This document shows positions 35,920-46,468 of a DNA stretch of 64,000 bases, one piece after another (the first letter of the stretch is position 1; every line of letters begins with the position of its first letter). Made by a program: the position numbers and the translations under genes. The notes below the pieces were generated by a model. It was not told the DNA's origin. It searched no databases and saw only the letters and a program-made list of their open reading frames with translations. The stretch is from Pseudomonas lutea (GTDB lineage Bacteria > Pseudomonadota > Gammaproteobacteria > Pseudomonadales > Pseudomonadaceae), in the NCBI RefSeq assembly GCF_000759445.1, contig NZ_JRMB01000004.1:248001-312000 (forward strand), in the 5' to 3' direction.

Positions 35920-37746
35920 TCACCCATCAATTACCTTGCGATAAAACGCCCATTCCGCCTCCAGGGCGTGGGCGAGGTTGGCCGCCTTGCGGAAACCGTG
36001 GCGCTCTTCGGGATAGAAATGCCCTTCGGCCGGTATGCCGTTTTCCAGCAGTGCGTTAAGCATGTCGCGGGTCTGGGCGGGGACCACCACGGCGTCCAGT
36101 TCTCCTTGAAAGAAGATCACTGGAACCTTGATCTGAGCGGCATGCAGCAGTGGCGTGCGCTCCCGATAGCGGACCATCTCCAGGTCGGGGTCACCGATCA
36201 GCCAGTCCAGGTAATCCGCCTCGAACTTATGGGTGGCCTCGGCCAGCGCCAGCGGATCGCTCACGCCGTACAGGCTTGCGCCGGCGCGGAACACGTCTTT
36301 GAATGCCAACGCGCACAGCGTGGTGTATCCGCCGGCACTGCCGCCGCGGATGAATGCGTTCTGGGGATCGACGAGGCCTTGATTGCCCAGGTACTCCACC
36401 ACCGCGCACGCATCTTCTACATCGACCACGCCCCATTCCAGGAACAACGCCTGGCGATACGCGCGGCCATAACCTGTGCTGCCGCGATAATTGAGGTCTG
36501 CGACGGCAAAGCCGCGTTGCGTCCAGAACTGGATACGCGGGTCCAGTGCGGGGTAACAGGCAGAGGTGGGGCCTCCGTGGATAAACACCAGCAGCGGCGG
36601 CTTTTCTTCGCCCGTCATGGCCGGATAGAAATACCCATGCGCTTCACTCGAACCGCTTGGATACGTCAAGGTCTGCGGCTGGCTGATGCGCTCCACCGGC
36701 AATGGGCTCACGCCACCGGCGAGTATGCGGACCCGCTTGTCGGCGCGGCTGATGGCAACCACCGCAGAGGGACTGACGGGCGACGCCGCGATGCAGTAAA
36801 TATGGTCTGCATCCACCGCGAGGCTTCTAAAGCGGCTGTAATCGCCAGTGAAATCCTCCACCGAGCCCGACGCCGAACGCACGCCCAGCAGACCTTTCCC
36901 ATCCTCGAACCAGGCGGCGAGATAGGCACCGTCCTCTAGCGGCATCCACGTCGCGGCGCCCAGTTGCCAAGGCGCCGAGGCATGATCGGCAGGGGCGGCG
37001 GGCAGCGCTTCAAAGCCCTCGAGGGTTTCACTCCAAGGTTGCCAGAACCCGGCGCGGTCGGTGAGGCAGTACAAGCGGCCAGCTTCATCAAAGCGGGGCT
37101 GCTGCAACGATTCCAGTCCTAGCCCGCCTGCGAGGCAGCGTGGCCGACCCCACGCAAGATCGGCCTGACGCTCGACGCTCATCAGGCGCGTCGACGTCCA
37201 GGGCTGATGCGGTCGCCACCATTCGATCCACACCAGACGCTGGCCATCCGGGCTCACCGTCGGTGACGCATAGAAGTCGGCGCCCTCGGCCAGCACATGA
37301 CGGCGGCCATCGGTGATATCGATCGCGACCAGCCGATGGGTGTCGTGATCCTCTTCGACGGCCAGAATCTGCCCGCGCGCATACCGGACATCTCCGAAGA
37401 GCTTGTCGCCCCGGGTCAGCGCGTGAGGTGAAGGAGAGTCGAAGGCTTGCAGGTAAATTTGCTGGTCCGCTTCGTTGACGAACACCACGGCATAGTCGGT
37501 CAGGCAGAACGAACCACCGCCGTATTCATAGACCCGACTGCGGGCGCTGAAGCCTTCCGGTGTCAGGCACTGAGCTTTGCCTTCGTGCCAGCGCCAGATG
37601 CGCGTCGCGGCATCCTGCGGGCGGAATTCACTCCAGAAAAGGCCCGCAGGGCTGACGCTGAGTTCGGCGAAATCGGTGCCTGCCGCCACGGCCTGGGCGG
37701 CAGAGAGAAGGTCAGGACTTGGCGATGAGGCGTGAGTTTCGTTCAT
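35920..37746 (-). CDS. S9 family prolyl-oligopeptidase-like peptidase of the PQQ cluster
   Basis: A 608-residue serine peptidase. An N-terminal beta-propeller (about 1-350: repeated [14 protein letters not shown] and [26 protein letters not shown] blades) precedes an alpha/beta-hydrolase domain. That domain has [15 protein letters not shown], nucleophile Ser in [15 protein letters not shown], Asp in [10 protein letters not shown] and His in EERHGFRKA. All three catalytic residues are present. Its start MNETHASSP (37746) overlaps the pqqE end by 35 bases, so it is the last gene of the pqq operon, where a homologue is common in Pseudomonas. A role in trimming the PqqA peptide is possible but inferred from position. 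Confidence 0.85.
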   Translation of the reverse strand: MNETHASSPSPDLLSAAQAVAAGTDFAELSVSPAGLFWSEFRPQDAATRIWRWHEGKAQCLTPEGFSARSRVYEYGGGSFCLTDYAVVFVNEADQQIYLQAFDSPSPHALTRGDKLFGDVRYARGQILAVEEDHDTHRLVAIDITDGRRHVLAEGADFYASPTVSPDGQRLVWIEWWRPHQPWTSTRLMSVERQADLAWGRPRCLAGGLGLESLQQPRFDEAGRLYCLTDRAGFWQPWSETLEGFEALPAAPADHASAPWQLGAATWMPLEDGAYLAAWFEDGKGLLGVRSASGSVEDFTGDYSRFRSLAVDADHIYCIAASPVSPSAVVAISRADKRVRILAGGVSPLPVERISQPQTLTYPSGSSEAHGYFYPAMTGEEKPPLLVFIHGGPTSACYPALDPRIQFWTQRGFAVADLNYRGSTGYGRAYRQALFLEWGVVDVEDACAVVEYLGNQGLVDPQNAFIRGGSAGGYTTLCALAFKDVFRAGASLYGVSDPLALAEATHKFEADYLDWLIGDPDLEMVRYRERTPLLHAAQIKVPVIFFQGELDAVVVPAQTRDMLNALLENGIPAEGHFYPEERHGFRKAANLAHALEAEWAFYRKVIDG

Positions 37747-38878
37747 TGCGGAAGGCCAGTTGCTCGATGGTCTGGCTAGCATACTCGGCTTCATCGCGGG
37801 CCTGGGTGATCAAGTGGTGCTGGGGCGACTTGCTGCACACCGGGTCTGTGTTGCTCGCATCGCCGGTGAGCATGAACGCCTGACACCGGCAGCCGCCGAA
37901 GTCTTTTTCCTTCTCGTCGCACGAGCGGCATGGCTCGGGCATCCACTCGTACCCGCGAAAACGATTGAAGCCGAATGACTCGTACCAGATGTGCTGCATC
38001 GTGTGATCGCGCACATTGGGAAACTGAATCGGCATTTGCCGCGCGCCGTGGCAGGGCAGGGCCGTACCGTCCGGTGTCACTGTGAGGAACAGATTGCCCC
38101 AGCCGTTCATGCACGCTTTTGGCCGCTCTTCGTAGTAATCGGGCGTAACGAAGATGAGCTTTACCGGGTGGTTTTCAGCAGCAAGCTTGGCGCGGTACTC
38201 GTTGGTAATGCGCTCGGCACGCACGAGCTGGTCTTTGGTCGGCAGCAAGCCCACGCGATTCAGGTGAGCCCAGCCGTAGAACTGACAAGTCGCCAGCTCG
38301 ACAAAATCGGCCTCAAGCGCCACACACAGCTCGATGATCTTGTCGATCTTGTCGATGTTGTGCCGGTGGGTCACGAAGTTGAGGACCATCGGGTAGCCAT
38401 GCTTTTTCACGGCACGGGCCATCTCGAGCTTCTGCGCGAAGGCCTTCTTCGAGCCGGCGAGCATGTTGTTCACTTGCTCGTCGCTCGCCTGGAAGCTGAT
38501 CTGGATGTGGTCCAGCCCTGCTTCCTTGAAATCGATGATCTTCTGTTCGGTAAGGCCAATGCCGGAGGTGATCAAGTTGGTGTAAAAGCCCAGCCGCCGT
38601 GCCTCGGCGATCAGCTCGGCCAGATCCTGACGCACCAGCGGCTCGCCGCCTGAGAAGCCGATCTGCGCCGCGCCCATTTGCCGGGCTTCGGCCATGACCT
38701 TGAACCACTGCTCAGTGGTGAGCTCCTGCCCCTGCTTGGCGAAATCCAGCGGATTGGAGCAATACGGGCACTGCAGCGGGCAACGATAGGTCAGCTCGGC
38801 GAGCAGCCACAGCGGCAGCCCGACCGGAGGCGTGGGCGGAATGTACGGGCTGGCTGCGGTGTTCAATGACTCAGGCAA
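37712..38878 (-). CDS. pqqE: PqqA peptide cyclase (radical SAM)
   Basis: About 388 residues. The SAM cluster motif is [16 protein letters not shown] (Cys-x3-Cys-x2-Cys). The C-terminal SPASM-like region supplies further Cys clusters ([22 protein letters not shown] and [19 protein letters not shown]). It joins the Glu and Tyr of PqqA by a C-C bond. The start is uncertain: no ATG lies at the expected place. TTG at 38878 has GGA seven bases upstream; TTG at 38866 and ATG at 38926 (overlapping pqqD by 56 bases) are alternatives. Couples to pqqD upstream and the S9 peptidase downstream. Confidence 0.93.
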   Translation of the reverse strand: MPESLNTAASPYIPPTPPVGLPLWLLAELTYRCPLQCPYCSNPLDFAKQGQELTTEQWFKVMAEARQMGAAQIGFSGGEPLVRQDLAELIAEARRLGFYTNLITSGIGLTEQKIIDFKEAGLDHIQISFQASDEQVNNMLAGSKKAFAQKLEMARAVKKHGYPMVLNFVTHRHNIDKIDKIIELCVALEADFVELATCQFYGWAHLNRVGLLPTKDQLVRAERITNEYRAKLAAENHPVKLIFVTPDYYEERPKACMNGWGNLFLTVTPDGTALPCHGARQMPIQFPNVRDHTMQHIWYESFGFNRFRGYEWMPEPCRSCDEKEKDFGGCRCQAFMLTGDASNTDPVCSKSPQHHLITQARDEAEYASQTIEQLAFRNERNSRLIAKS

Positions 38879-39146
38879 ATTCGATCCAGAGTTCTGCACG
38901 GGCGACCTCCATGAATTGCTCGACATCGGTGCCGAGCTCGGGAACGCCGGGAAATTTTTCGTCGAGCAACGCGATGATGGCGCCGACGCTGCGCTGACCA
39001 TCGATCAGGCCACCAATCTCACTCGCGCTTTCATTGAGCTTGATCATGCCTTCAGGGTAGAGCAGCACGTGGCCATTTTGTGCCGGCTCGAACTGGTAAC
39101 GGTAACCGCGGCGCCAGTTGGGCACCTGTTCACGATTGAAGCTCAT
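38871..39146 (-). CDS. pqqD: PqqA-binding chaperone PqqD
   Basis: A 91-residue RiPP-recognition-element protein that presents PqqA to PqqE. Matches: [27 protein letters not shown], then [15 protein letters not shown] and the C-terminal helix [12 protein letters not shown] at 39146 overlaps the pqqC stop by 4 bases (ATGA). Confidence 0.95.
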   Translation of the reverse strand: MSFNREQVPNWRRGYRYQFEPAQNGHVLLYPEGMIKLNESASEIGGLIDGQRSVGAIIALLDEKFPGVPELGTDVEQFMEVARAELWIEFA

Positions 39147-39898
39147 AGGGCGATTCCTTTGTGCCAGACGCGTTGGTCAGTCACGCTGTGATAGGGCGGG
39201 CGGTTCAGCTCGTACGCCATGCTCATGGCATCCAGCATGCTCCACAAAATGTCGAGCTTGAACTGCAGGATTTCCAGCATGCGCTGCTGGCCTTCCCGCG
39301 TGGTGTAGTGCTGCAGCGTGATCGCCAGACCGTGCTCCACGTCGCGGCGGGCCTGACCCAGGCGAGTGCGGAAGTACTCGTAGCCGGCCGGATCGATCCA
39401 TGGGTAATGCTGCGGCCAGCTGTCCAGACGGGATTGATGAATTTGAGGTGCAAACAGCTCGGTCAACGAACTGCTCGCCGCTTCCTGCCAATTGGCGCGG
39501 CGGGCGAAGTTGACATAGGCATCGACGGCGAATCGTACCCCGGGCAGGACGAGTTCCTGCGAACGCAGCTGGTCAGGATCAAGGCCCACGGCCTGGCCCA
39601 GACGCAGCCACGCTTCAATGCCACCGTCTTCACCGGGGGCGCCGTCATGATCGAGCAGACGCTGAATCCATTCGCGACGGATTTCCCGATCAGGACAGTT
39701 GGCAAGGATCGCCGCATCCTTCAGCGGAATGTTGACCTGATAGTAGAACCGGTTTGCGACCCAGCCCTGAATCTGCTCGCGGGTCGCACGCCCTTCGTAC
39801 ATCGCCACATGAAAGGGGTGATAGATGTGGTAGTACGCGCCCTTGGCGCGCAGGGCCTGTTCGAATTCAGCGGGGGACAGCGGCGTTGCATCGCTCAT
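39143..39898 (-). CDS. pqqC: Pyrroloquinoline-quinone synthase
   Basis: A 251-residue cofactor-less oxidase that performs the final eight-electron oxidation to PQQ. It shows [44 protein letters not shown], and the active-site His/Arg/Tyr-rich helices ([30 protein letters not shown]). ATG at 39898 is preferred over the longer frame from 39952 by family length. Confidence 0.96.
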   Translation of the reverse strand: MSDATPLSPAEFEQALRAKGAYYHIYHPFHVAMYEGRATREQIQGWVANRFYYQVNIPLKDAAILANCPDREIRREWIQRLLDHDGAPGEDGGIEAWLRLGQAVGLDPDQLRSQELVLPGVRFAVDAYVNFARRANWQEAASSSLTELFAPQIHQSRLDSWPQHYPWIDPAGYEYFRTRLGQARRDVEHGLAITLQHYTTREGQQRMLEILQFKLDILWSMLDAMSMAYELNRPPYHSVTDQRVWHKGIAL

Positions 39899-40040
39899 GT
39901 CGGCAGTTCTCGTCAAGAATTTCCGCAGATCCTGTGGGGTGAGCCTCCTCACTTAAAGCCATCTACCTGTGCCGCATCGGCAGGCTGACCTGGCAGCTTC
40001 ATGAGCAAACTTCGCCCCACAGTGGGGTTGTTTAGCGTTT

Positions 40041-40952
40041 CTAGAGCTCGATGCTCATCCCATCGAACGCCACTTCAACATTGCGCCTGGCCAGTTCAGC
40101 ACGCTCTGGCGAGTCTTCGTCCAAAATCGGGTTGGTGTTGTTGATGTGAATAAGCACCTTGCGCTGCTGCGGTAACCGCTCCAGCACTTCGAGCATACCG
40201 CCGGGACCGTTTTGCGCCAGATGGCCCATTTCCGTTCCGGTGCGGGTGCCGACGCCACGGCGCTGCATCTCGTCGTCGTCCCACATCGTGCCGTCGACCA
40301 GCAGGCAGTCGGCGCCGCTCATTTTCTGCATGAGGGCATCATCGACTTTGCCCAGGCCCGGCGCATAGAACAGCTTGCCGCCGGTGCGCAGGTCTTCAAC
40401 CATCAGACCGATGTTATCGCCCGGGTGCGGATCGAATCGGTGTGGCGAGTAGGGTGGTGCCGCGCTGCGCAGAGGGAAGGGCGTAAAGCGCAGATTCGGG
40501 CAGGCCGGGATGATAAAGCTGCCTTCCAGTTCGATACGGTTCCAGTCCAGCCCGCCGTTCCAGTGTTTGAGCATGTTGAACAGCGGAAACCCGGTGCTGA
40601 GGTCTTCATGGACCATGTCCGTGCACCAGACCTGATGCGGGCAGCCTTCGCGCAGGCTGAGCAAGCCGGTAGTGTGGTCGATCTGGCTGTCCATCAGGAT
40701 GATCGCGCTGATGCCGGTATCGCGCAGGCCGCGATTGGGCTGCATCGGGGCGAACCCCTGAAGCTGGGCGCGGATGTCGGGAGAGGCGTTGCACAAGATC
40801 CAGTTCACACCGTCGTCCGACAGCGCGATGGACGACTGGGTACGCGCGTGCGCTCGCAGACTGCCGTCACGAAAGCCTGCGCAGTTGGCGCAGTTGCAGT
40901 TCCACTGGGGGAAACCACCGCCGGCAGCGGAACCGAGGATCTGGATGTGCAT
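40041..40952 (-). CDS. pqqB: PqqB, metallo-beta-lactamase-fold protein of PQQ synthesis
   Basis: A 303-residue member of the metallo-beta-lactamase fold. The start [21 protein letters not shown] has the N-terminal Cys motif [23 protein letters not shown] holds the DxxxDH-like site, and [17 protein letters not shown] the C-terminal His/Asn. It is thought to hydroxylate the tyrosine-derived part of the PqqE product. A terminator-like hairpin separates it from pqqA, so it is expressed by read-through. Confidence 0.96.
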   Translation of the reverse strand: MHIQILGSAAGGGFPQWNCNCANCAGFRDGSLRAHARTQSSIALSDDGVNWILCNASPDIRAQLQGFAPMQPNRGLRDTGISAIILMDSQIDHTTGLLSLREGCPHQVWCTDMVHEDLSTGFPLFNMLKHWNGGLDWNRIELEGSFIIPACPNLRFTPFPLRSAAPPYSPHRFDPHPGDNIGLMVEDLRTGGKLFYAPGLGKVDDALMQKMSGADCLLVDGTMWDDDEMQRRGVGTRTGTEMGHLAQNGPGGMLEVLERLPQQRKVLIHINNTNPILDEDSPERAELARRNVEVAFDGMSIEL

Positions 40953-41003
40953 GTAAGCCCCATAGCGACGGGCCGGTTCGGCCCTGAATTCAGAATCGCG
41001 TTA

Positions 41004-41034
41004 ATAAAAAAGCCCCGGCGAACCGAGGCTTCTC
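41004..41034 (-). terminator. Terminator/attenuator between pqqA and pqqB
   Basis: On the minus strand AAGCCTCGG-ttcg-CCGGGGCTT runs into TTTTTTATT, 13 bases after the pqqA stop. It explains how pqqA, the peptide substrate, can be made in large excess over the enzymes encoded downstream. Confidence 0.85.
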
Positions 41035-41046
41035 ACCGCGTAACAA

Positions 41047-41118
41047 TCAACGGCTTGCGAAGTACATGGTGACTTCAAAGCCGATACGCAGATCAGTGTA
41101 AGCAGGTTTAGTCCACAT
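41047..41118 (-). CDS. pqqA: PQQ precursor peptide PqqA
   Basis: A 23-residue peptide beginning [17 protein letters not shown]. Glu15 and Tyr19 (E-V-T-M-Y) are the residues cross-linked to form PQQ. ATG at 41118 has a perfect AAGGAG six bases upstream (spacer TCAATT). It lies between pqqF and pqqB on the same strand. Confidence 0.97.
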   Translation of the reverse strand: MWTKPAYTDLRIGFEVTMYFASR

Positions 41119-41296
41119 AATTGACTCCTTCTGGGTTAGTGCCGCGGTGGGTGAGTACATTCATTAGTGCTCCTGCGCGAGGAGACGTTCAAATGCTTAG
41201 GGGGCTATGTTACTAAAATTATCGAAGGGTCGATGATGAAATATCCGATAAAGACCCTTGCGCAACCGGCAATGATCCGCCTGCTGTGGCCTGCGG

Positions 41297-43654
41297 CTAT
41301 GGCGGGTTAGAGCGGTTTGAGAGACACAGCCGGATACGGCCCGACTGGGCCAGCCGATCAGCGGCTGTCAGCAGTGCGTGGTGATCAAGATGTTTTAGAG
41401 AATGTTGCAAGCCCTCGAAGTAGCCTCGCCCATGACCTGCCAAATGCGCCTGCCAGAGTATTTCGGCCGCCTGTGCGTGCTCCAGTTCAGCCAGATCAAG
41501 TTGAGCGCGCAACGTTTTCAACTGAGCCGGTACGTCTGCCTCGGCAATCAGCGTTGGCAGGCGCTCAATGAACGTCTCGATATGGGCCACGATCTGTCCG
41601 ATGCTGGCGCTGGGTGACTGCACGCCGAACAGCAGCCCGCCATGGCCGGCAATTTGCCGGAAGCCGCTGAAAACCGCGTAGCCCAATTGCAGTTCTACAC
41701 GCAGACGCTGGTAGAACGGGGCCTGCATCAGCTGTGCGAAGAGTCGCCATGCAGCTTCATCGTCGAGTGAAGCTGACGGCGTCGGATAGAACATCAACAG
41801 CGCACTTTCGGAAGAATCCGACGCTTCGGTTATCCACCGCGTGCCTGTGTCGCGTGGCGCCGTGCCAGGCGGAAGCTCCGCAATGCCATGGATGAGGCGG
41901 GCGGCGCTGCACACCTCACTTTGCGCCGAGCCTTCCAGACCTGTAGCTAAACCGGTCCAGCGTGCCGTAGACCAGGCACGTTCGAGACCTATCGCTTGTC
42001 TGGTGTTCTGGTTGTTCAAATAATGATCAGGCAACGACTTCAGCAGTTGACGGATCGGAATGGCCGCAGGTTCGCTGTCCATCGCGCCACGGTGTTCCCG
42101 ATCACGACTCTCAGGCGCGCCAAGCACGCGCAGCGCCGCTTCCAGCACAGCGGGCAGGGGCTTTGCCAAACCGTAGGCTTTCACTTGCCAGTAGTTGCCG
42201 TAACTGCCGAATGCCAGCGTCACACCCGCATGCCCGGCCTGGAGGATCAGCGGTTTTAGGCGATCTTCCAGCATTCGTGCAAGCAATGGCTGCGAAGTGG
42301 CCAGCGTCCAGCGCAGGTATACCGCAGCTTCTCCAGTCGCTGGCAGGGCGTCGCTGAATGTCAACGCAGTCAGGGGCGAACTCGGCGCAGCGATGGACCT
42401 TGTCTGCTTGAGGAAGGGATTGGGGGCGGGCAGGTGCCACTCGAAATTCGAAGGGGCATGCGCGGAGGATAGGGTCTCTGCGCGCACTAGGGTCTGAAGC
42501 GTGAGCCGGTCGAACAGCGACTCTACAGCGTCCGTCGAAAGACCGCGCGCATCCAGTCCCGCGCTAAAATGCCGGGCCAGCGCCAGCGCGTCACTCACGG
42601 CCAGACGGCGCTGCTCCAGCAACGCATGCTCATCGAGCAAATGACGGTAATGCGACCTGAGAAAAGTCAGCCAATCAAAGACCAGCGTCGAGACGTGTGT
42701 TGCAGCGTCTGGCGTGCTCAGAGCCAGTTCTATGTCGATCAGTGCCTGGTCGCCAAACCCATAGATCGCCTCGGCCTTGAGCGACTCAATCAACCCTCGG
42801 CCACGCAAAGCCGCCACCAGACCACCCGCCTGCGCGTCATTCATCCACATACACAGAAACCCAGCCGCTTGCTCATGCCCGCCCGGCAAGTCCTCGCAGG
42901 CAAACGTCAGGTGCATCTGCCGCAGGTCGGCTTTGGAAATTGCGCGGGGTGTTCCGGCAAGCAACGGTGGCGGCTTGTGCTGCTCTACCTTCTCACCCTT
43001 GGCGAAATAGGCGCCGAACTCTGCCGCCAGCGCCTCAAGCTCATCCAGAGGTTGAGGCCCGGCGAGGCTAAGCGTGATTTGCCCGGCTTGATAAAAGCGG
43101 CGATAGAAATCCTGCAGCGCATGCTGAAAGGTCTGGCGCGGAACCGGCAGGCTGTAGCGATTGCCAGCATGAAAGCCGCGCAGGGGATGCGCCGCGGACA
43201 GAGACTGCAAAAGTCTGAGCCGCTCACGGGCGGAATCGTCGCGTGTCCACGCGATGAATTCTGCGTGCAAGACCTCTCGCTCGCGCAACTGGTCAGCCAT
43301 CGTCATACGCGGACGCACCAGCATCTCGCACAAACGGTCCAGGCCGTTACGGAACACCGCTCGCGGCAGCTCGAAGAAAAAATCGGTGGTGCGTTCGCGC
43401 GTGCTGGCATTCACCTGGCCACCATGACGCTGGACGAAGGCCATCAGGTTTTCATTTCCCGGGAATCGCTCGGTGCCCAGAAAGAACAAATGCTCAAGGA
43501 AATGCGCCAGTCCCGGCCAGCGCGGCGAAACGTCGTGACTGCCCGCCGCCACGCGCACTGCGGCGGCGCAACGCTTCAACCGTGGCACTGAACTGAGCAC
43601 CACGCGCAAGCCGTTCGGCAGGGTCACGGATCGTTGGGCGATGGAATCGGGCAT
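41297..43654 (-). CDS. pqqF: PqqF, M16 family zinc peptidase
   Basis: A 785-residue insulinase-type peptidase with the inverted zinc motif His51-Phe-Leu-Glu54-His55 and a following ERTTDFFFELP segment typical of PqqF. The C-terminal half is the inactive M16 repeat region (WRLFAQLMQAPFYQRLRVELQLGYAVFSGF). It is proposed to excise the cross-linked Glu-Tyr from PqqA. The ATG at 43654 (MPDSIAQRS) agrees best with the family; 43678 would add eight residues. Order pqqF-A-B-C-D-E is the classic Pseudomonas arrangement. Confidence 0.93.
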   Translation of the reverse strand: MPDSIAQRSVTLPNGLRVVLSSVPRLKRCAAAVRVAAGSHDVSPRWPGLAHFLEHLFFLGTERFPGNENLMAFVQRHGGQVNASTRERTTDFFFELPRAVFRNGLDRLCEMLVRPRMTMADQLREREVLHAEFIAWTRDDSARERLRLLQSLSAAHPLRGFHAGNRYSLPVPRQTFQHALQDFYRRFYQAGQITLSLAGPQPLDELEALAAEFGAYFAKGEKVEQHKPPPLLAGTPRAISKADLRQMHLTFACEDLPGGHEQAAGFLCMWMNDAQAGGLVAALRGRGLIESLKAEAIYGFGDQALIDIELALSTPDAATHVSTLVFDWLTFLRSHYRHLLDEHALLEQRRLAVSDALALARHFSAGLDARGLSTDAVESLFDRLTLQTLVRAETLSSAHAPSNFEWHLPAPNPFLKQTRSIAAPSSPLTALTFSDALPATGEAAVYLRWTLATSQPLLARMLEDRLKPLILQAGHAGVTLAFGSYGNYWQVKAYGLAKPLPAVLEAALRVLGAPESRDREHRGAMDSEPAAIPIRQLLKSLPDHYLNNQNTRQAIGLERAWSTARWTGLATGLEGSAQSEVCSAARLIHGIAELPPGTAPRDTGTRWITEASDSSESALLMFYPTPSASLDDEAAWRLFAQLMQAPFYQRLRVELQLGYAVFSGFRQIAGHGGLLFGVQSPSASIGQIVAHIETFIERLPTLIAEADVPAQLKTLRAQLDLAELEHAQAAEILWQAHLAGHGRGYFEGLQHSLKHLDHHALLTAADRLAQSGRIRLCLSNRSNPP

Positions 43655-43818
43655 GGGGTGTTTGCATGGCGTGATCATGGATTGGCCATGCTAGCGGATA
43701 CTCAGGCGCGGCGCGTATCTCTCGGTCACCCGACGTGGCTCAGCGATCGCGGCACACGGTCAAGCAGCAGCTTTTAACGGCAGGAGTCAGGCTGCCGTGC
43801 GAATGAGTTACGTGCCGC

Positions 43819-44619
43819 TCAGCTGTTGCCCAAACCCTTGTAAAAGCCCGGTCGACGATCCTTGAAATACGTGTTGATCGCTTTGGATTCGCCCATCGAT
43901 TCACGGTCCAGCTCTGCAATCACCAGCGCCTCATCCTGGCCTGCGAGACCGATCTGTCTGCCGTCCGGGGCACAGATGCTGCTCAAGCCGCAGTAGTGGA
44001 TTTCGCCCTCGCTGCCGCAATAATTGGCGTAAACCAGATAGCACTGGTTCTCGAAGGCACGAGCCCGCACGGTGACCTCTGCAACAAAATCGTAAGGGGC
44101 CATGTTCGCAGTGGGCACCAGAATCAGGTCCACGCCGGCCAGGGCCAGACGACGCGTATTCTCGGGAAACTCGACGTCGTAGCAGATCAGAAATCCCAGC
44201 TTCCAGCCTTCGAATTCCACCACCGGAAAGTGCTCGTCACCCGCACTGAACATCGCATTGTCCAGCGCGCCATAGAGATGCGTCTTACGGTAATTGCAGA
44301 GCCGAACGCCGTGTGCGTCGATCAACTGCACCGCGTTATACACCTGCCCGTCACTGCTGAGCTCGGGGTAGCCATACAGGATCGCCACTCCCGCCGCTCG
44401 CGCAATCTCGGCGATCCTCACAGCGGCGGGGCCGTCACAGGCTTGGGCCAGATCCCGTGCGGCCTGTGCGCCGATGTTGTACCCGGTCAAAAACATCTCC
44501 GGGCACACCAGCAAGGCAGCCCCCTGCGCCGCTGCCTCGACCGTTTGTTTCTCGAGGCGGCGAAGGTTGGCACTGACATCCAGTGGCAGCGGCACGCATT
44601 GAAAGAGGGCGACACGCAT
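43819..44619 (-). CDS. davA: 5-aminopentanamidase (delta-aminovaleramidase)
   Basis: A 266-residue nitrilase-superfamily amidase with the full Glu41-Lys112-Cys146 triad (CPEMFLTGYN, NYRKTHLYG, FLICYDVEFPE). It hydrolyses 5-aminovaleramide to 5-aminovalerate in lysine breakdown. ATG at 44619 has GGAGA upstream. It follows davB by 10 bases, and the pairing with a lysine-monooxygenase-like gene is what fixes the call among nitrilase homologues. Confidence 0.92.
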   Translation of the reverse strand: MRVALFQCVPLPLDVSANLRRLEKQTVEAAAQGAALLVCPEMFLTGYNIGAQAARDLAQACDGPAAVRIAEIARAAGVAILYGYPELSSDGQVYNAVQLIDAHGVRLCNYRKTHLYGALDNAMFSAGDEHFPVVEFEGWKLGFLICYDVEFPENTRRLALAGVDLILVPTANMAPYDFVAEVTVRARAFENQCYLVYANYCGSEGEIHYCGLSSICAPDGRQIGLAGQDEALVIAELDRESMGESKAINTYFKDRRPGFYKGLGNS

Positions 44620-44629
44620 AAAGGTCTCC

Positions 44630-46324
44630 TTATTCCGGCAGCACGATGGGGCCGATCTCGTGGAATACATCGCCAGGCCCCGGGTTTTCGGCGTGGGTCT
44701 TGCCACCAAAGTGAGTCATGATGCCCCACACCGCGTTAAGCGAAGTCTGCACAGCGCCTTCCACCCACGCGGGCGTCCACGACACGTCGTCACCGGCAAT
44801 GAAAATGCCGCGCTGCTCGTCTGGCATGTCCTTTTGCATGAAGTGCGCGTACATCCGCTGGTTGTAGCGATAGTGGCCGGGCAGCGCGCCTTTGAAAGCG
44901 CCGAGGAAGTGCGGGTCCGATTCCCACGACACGGTGATCGGGTCTCCGATGATGCGCGCGGCGATATCGACCTTCGGGTAAATCTTTTTCAGCGCGCCGA
45001 GCGCCAGGCTGACGCGCTTCTCGACGGGGTGAGGCAGCATCTTCAGCGCGTCGCTCATCCAAGAGTACGACAGGCAAATGACCCCCGGCTTTTCGACACC
45101 GTTGGAATAGGTGCCGTTATCGAACAGGTAGGTGCCCCGGGTCAGGCGATCGGTCAGGGTCATGCTCATCAGGTCGCGACCGGTTTCCGGGTCCTTGTCC
45201 TTCCAGAAGGGACGATCAACCATGACGAAGGTCTTGGACGACTGCATATAGCGCGTGCGGTCCAGCGCCATCCACATCTTCTGCGAGAACAGCGACTCCT
45301 CGCACTCGATTTGCGTGGTCAGCAGCCAGCTCTGGCAGGTGGCGAGAACCGCGTCGTAATGGCGGACATCACCTAGATTGTCAGTCACTGCAAACTGACC
45401 ATTGGCGGCGCGGCTTATGCCTTTCACGCCCGTGCGCGGCGCGCCCCGGTGCAACGTCGACAAGCTGGTGCCTTCGGGCCAGTGCGTGCAACGCTCGGGA
45501 GCGTGGCGCCAGATGCCCATCGGAACCTGGCCGACGCCACCGACAATCAGGTGCTGATGATCGTCGCAATTGGTCATGACGACCCTGAAGATCTCCAGCA
45601 TCGAGTTGGGGAAGTCCGAGTCCCAGCCGCCGGTACCAAAGCCCACCTGTCCAAAGACTTCGCGGTGATAGAACGACAATTTGGCAAAGGCTTTCGATGT
45701 GGCGACGAAATCGTAAAACGTGCGGTCATCCCAAAGAGGTACCAGCGTGTTCCACAGCGCCTTGAGCCGAGGCACATCGCGATCACGGATCGCTTGCTGA
45801 ATGTCGGCGAACTGCGAGCCCTCTTCCAGCGCATCGGCCCAGGCGTCAGCCACTTCCTGAAACAGCGCAGGCAGATCCGATAATTTCTGTGCGTAGTGAG
45901 TGCTGCCTTCCAGATCAATTACTGTGCTGCCGGACGCAGCGGTCAATGGGTTGGGGAAGGGTCTGGATTCCAGGCCGAGCTTGTCGACGTAGTGATAGAA
46001 GGCAGTGGAGGAGACCGGGAAGCGCATGCCCCCCAGTTCGGCGATGATGCCTTCAGCGCCTTCGAACTGCTGAGAGCGCAGACGCCCGCCCATTTTCGAG
46101 GCCTCGTAAACGACGGGCTTGAGGCCCAGCTTCATCAGCTCATACGCGGCAACCAGACCTGCGATACCTGCGCCGACAATGGCGACCTCTTTGCCCAGAT
46201 TCTCCGTCGGAATACTGCCCAGGCCCGCCGGGTGTTCAATCCAGTCGTCGAACGCGAACGGAAAGTCCGGGCCGAAAATCGTGATCGGTTTTTTTCCGTC
46301 GGCGGGGTGGCGATTGTTCTTCAT
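44630..46324 (-). CDS. davB: L-lysine 2-monooxygenase (flavin)
   Basis: A 564-residue flavin amine-oxidase-fold monooxygenase that converts lysine to 5-aminovaleramide. N-terminal MKNNRHPADGKKPITIFGPDFP; FAD dinucleotide motif VAIVGAGIAGLVAAYELMK with YEASKMGGRLRSQ (about 48-85); C-terminal FAD segment GIFIAGDDVSWTPAWVEGAVQTSLNAV. It is related to tryptophan 2-monooxygenase (IaaM), but the sequence matches DavB-type enzymes along its whole length and the adjacent gene is a davA. First gene of davBA, 144 bases after the Lrp-type regulator. Confidence 0.93.
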   Translation of the reverse strand: MKNNRHPADGKKPITIFGPDFPFAFDDWIEHPAGLGSIPTENLGKEVAIVGAGIAGLVAAYELMKLGLKPVVYEASKMGGRLRSQQFEGAEGIIAELGGMRFPVSSTAFYHYVDKLGLESRPFPNPLTAASGSTVIDLEGSTHYAQKLSDLPALFQEVADAWADALEEGSQFADIQQAIRDRDVPRLKALWNTLVPLWDDRTFYDFVATSKAFAKLSFYHREVFGQVGFGTGGWDSDFPNSMLEIFRVVMTNCDDHQHLIVGGVGQVPMGIWRHAPERCTHWPEGTSLSTLHRGAPRTGVKGISRAANGQFAVTDNLGDVRHYDAVLATCQSWLLTTQIECEESLFSQKMWMALDRTRYMQSSKTFVMVDRPFWKDKDPETGRDLMSMTLTDRLTRGTYLFDNGTYSNGVEKPGVICLSYSWMSDALKMLPHPVEKRVSLALGALKKIYPKVDIAARIIGDPITVSWESDPHFLGAFKGALPGHYRYNQRMYAHFMQKDMPDEQRGIFIAGDDVSWTPAWVEGAVQTSLNAVWGIMTHFGGKTHAENPGPGDVFHEIGPIVLPE

Positions 46325-46468
46325 GACTGACCTTGTTCGACTGAGGCGCGAAAGGGGACAAGTCTAGATAACAGCGGAGACGTTAATAAGACGCAAAGTG
46401 TCGTCGTAATGCAGGAATTAATAACAATCCGACGAGGAGGTGCGTCAGATTGTCTGGTCAGTCGACTT

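Noticed and set aside
44630..46324. Tryptophan 2-monooxygenase (IaaM) for auxin synthesis
   Set aside because: The partner is a davA-type amidase and the whole sequence, from MKNNRHPADG on, fits lysine 2-monooxygenase; no sign of the indole-specific context.
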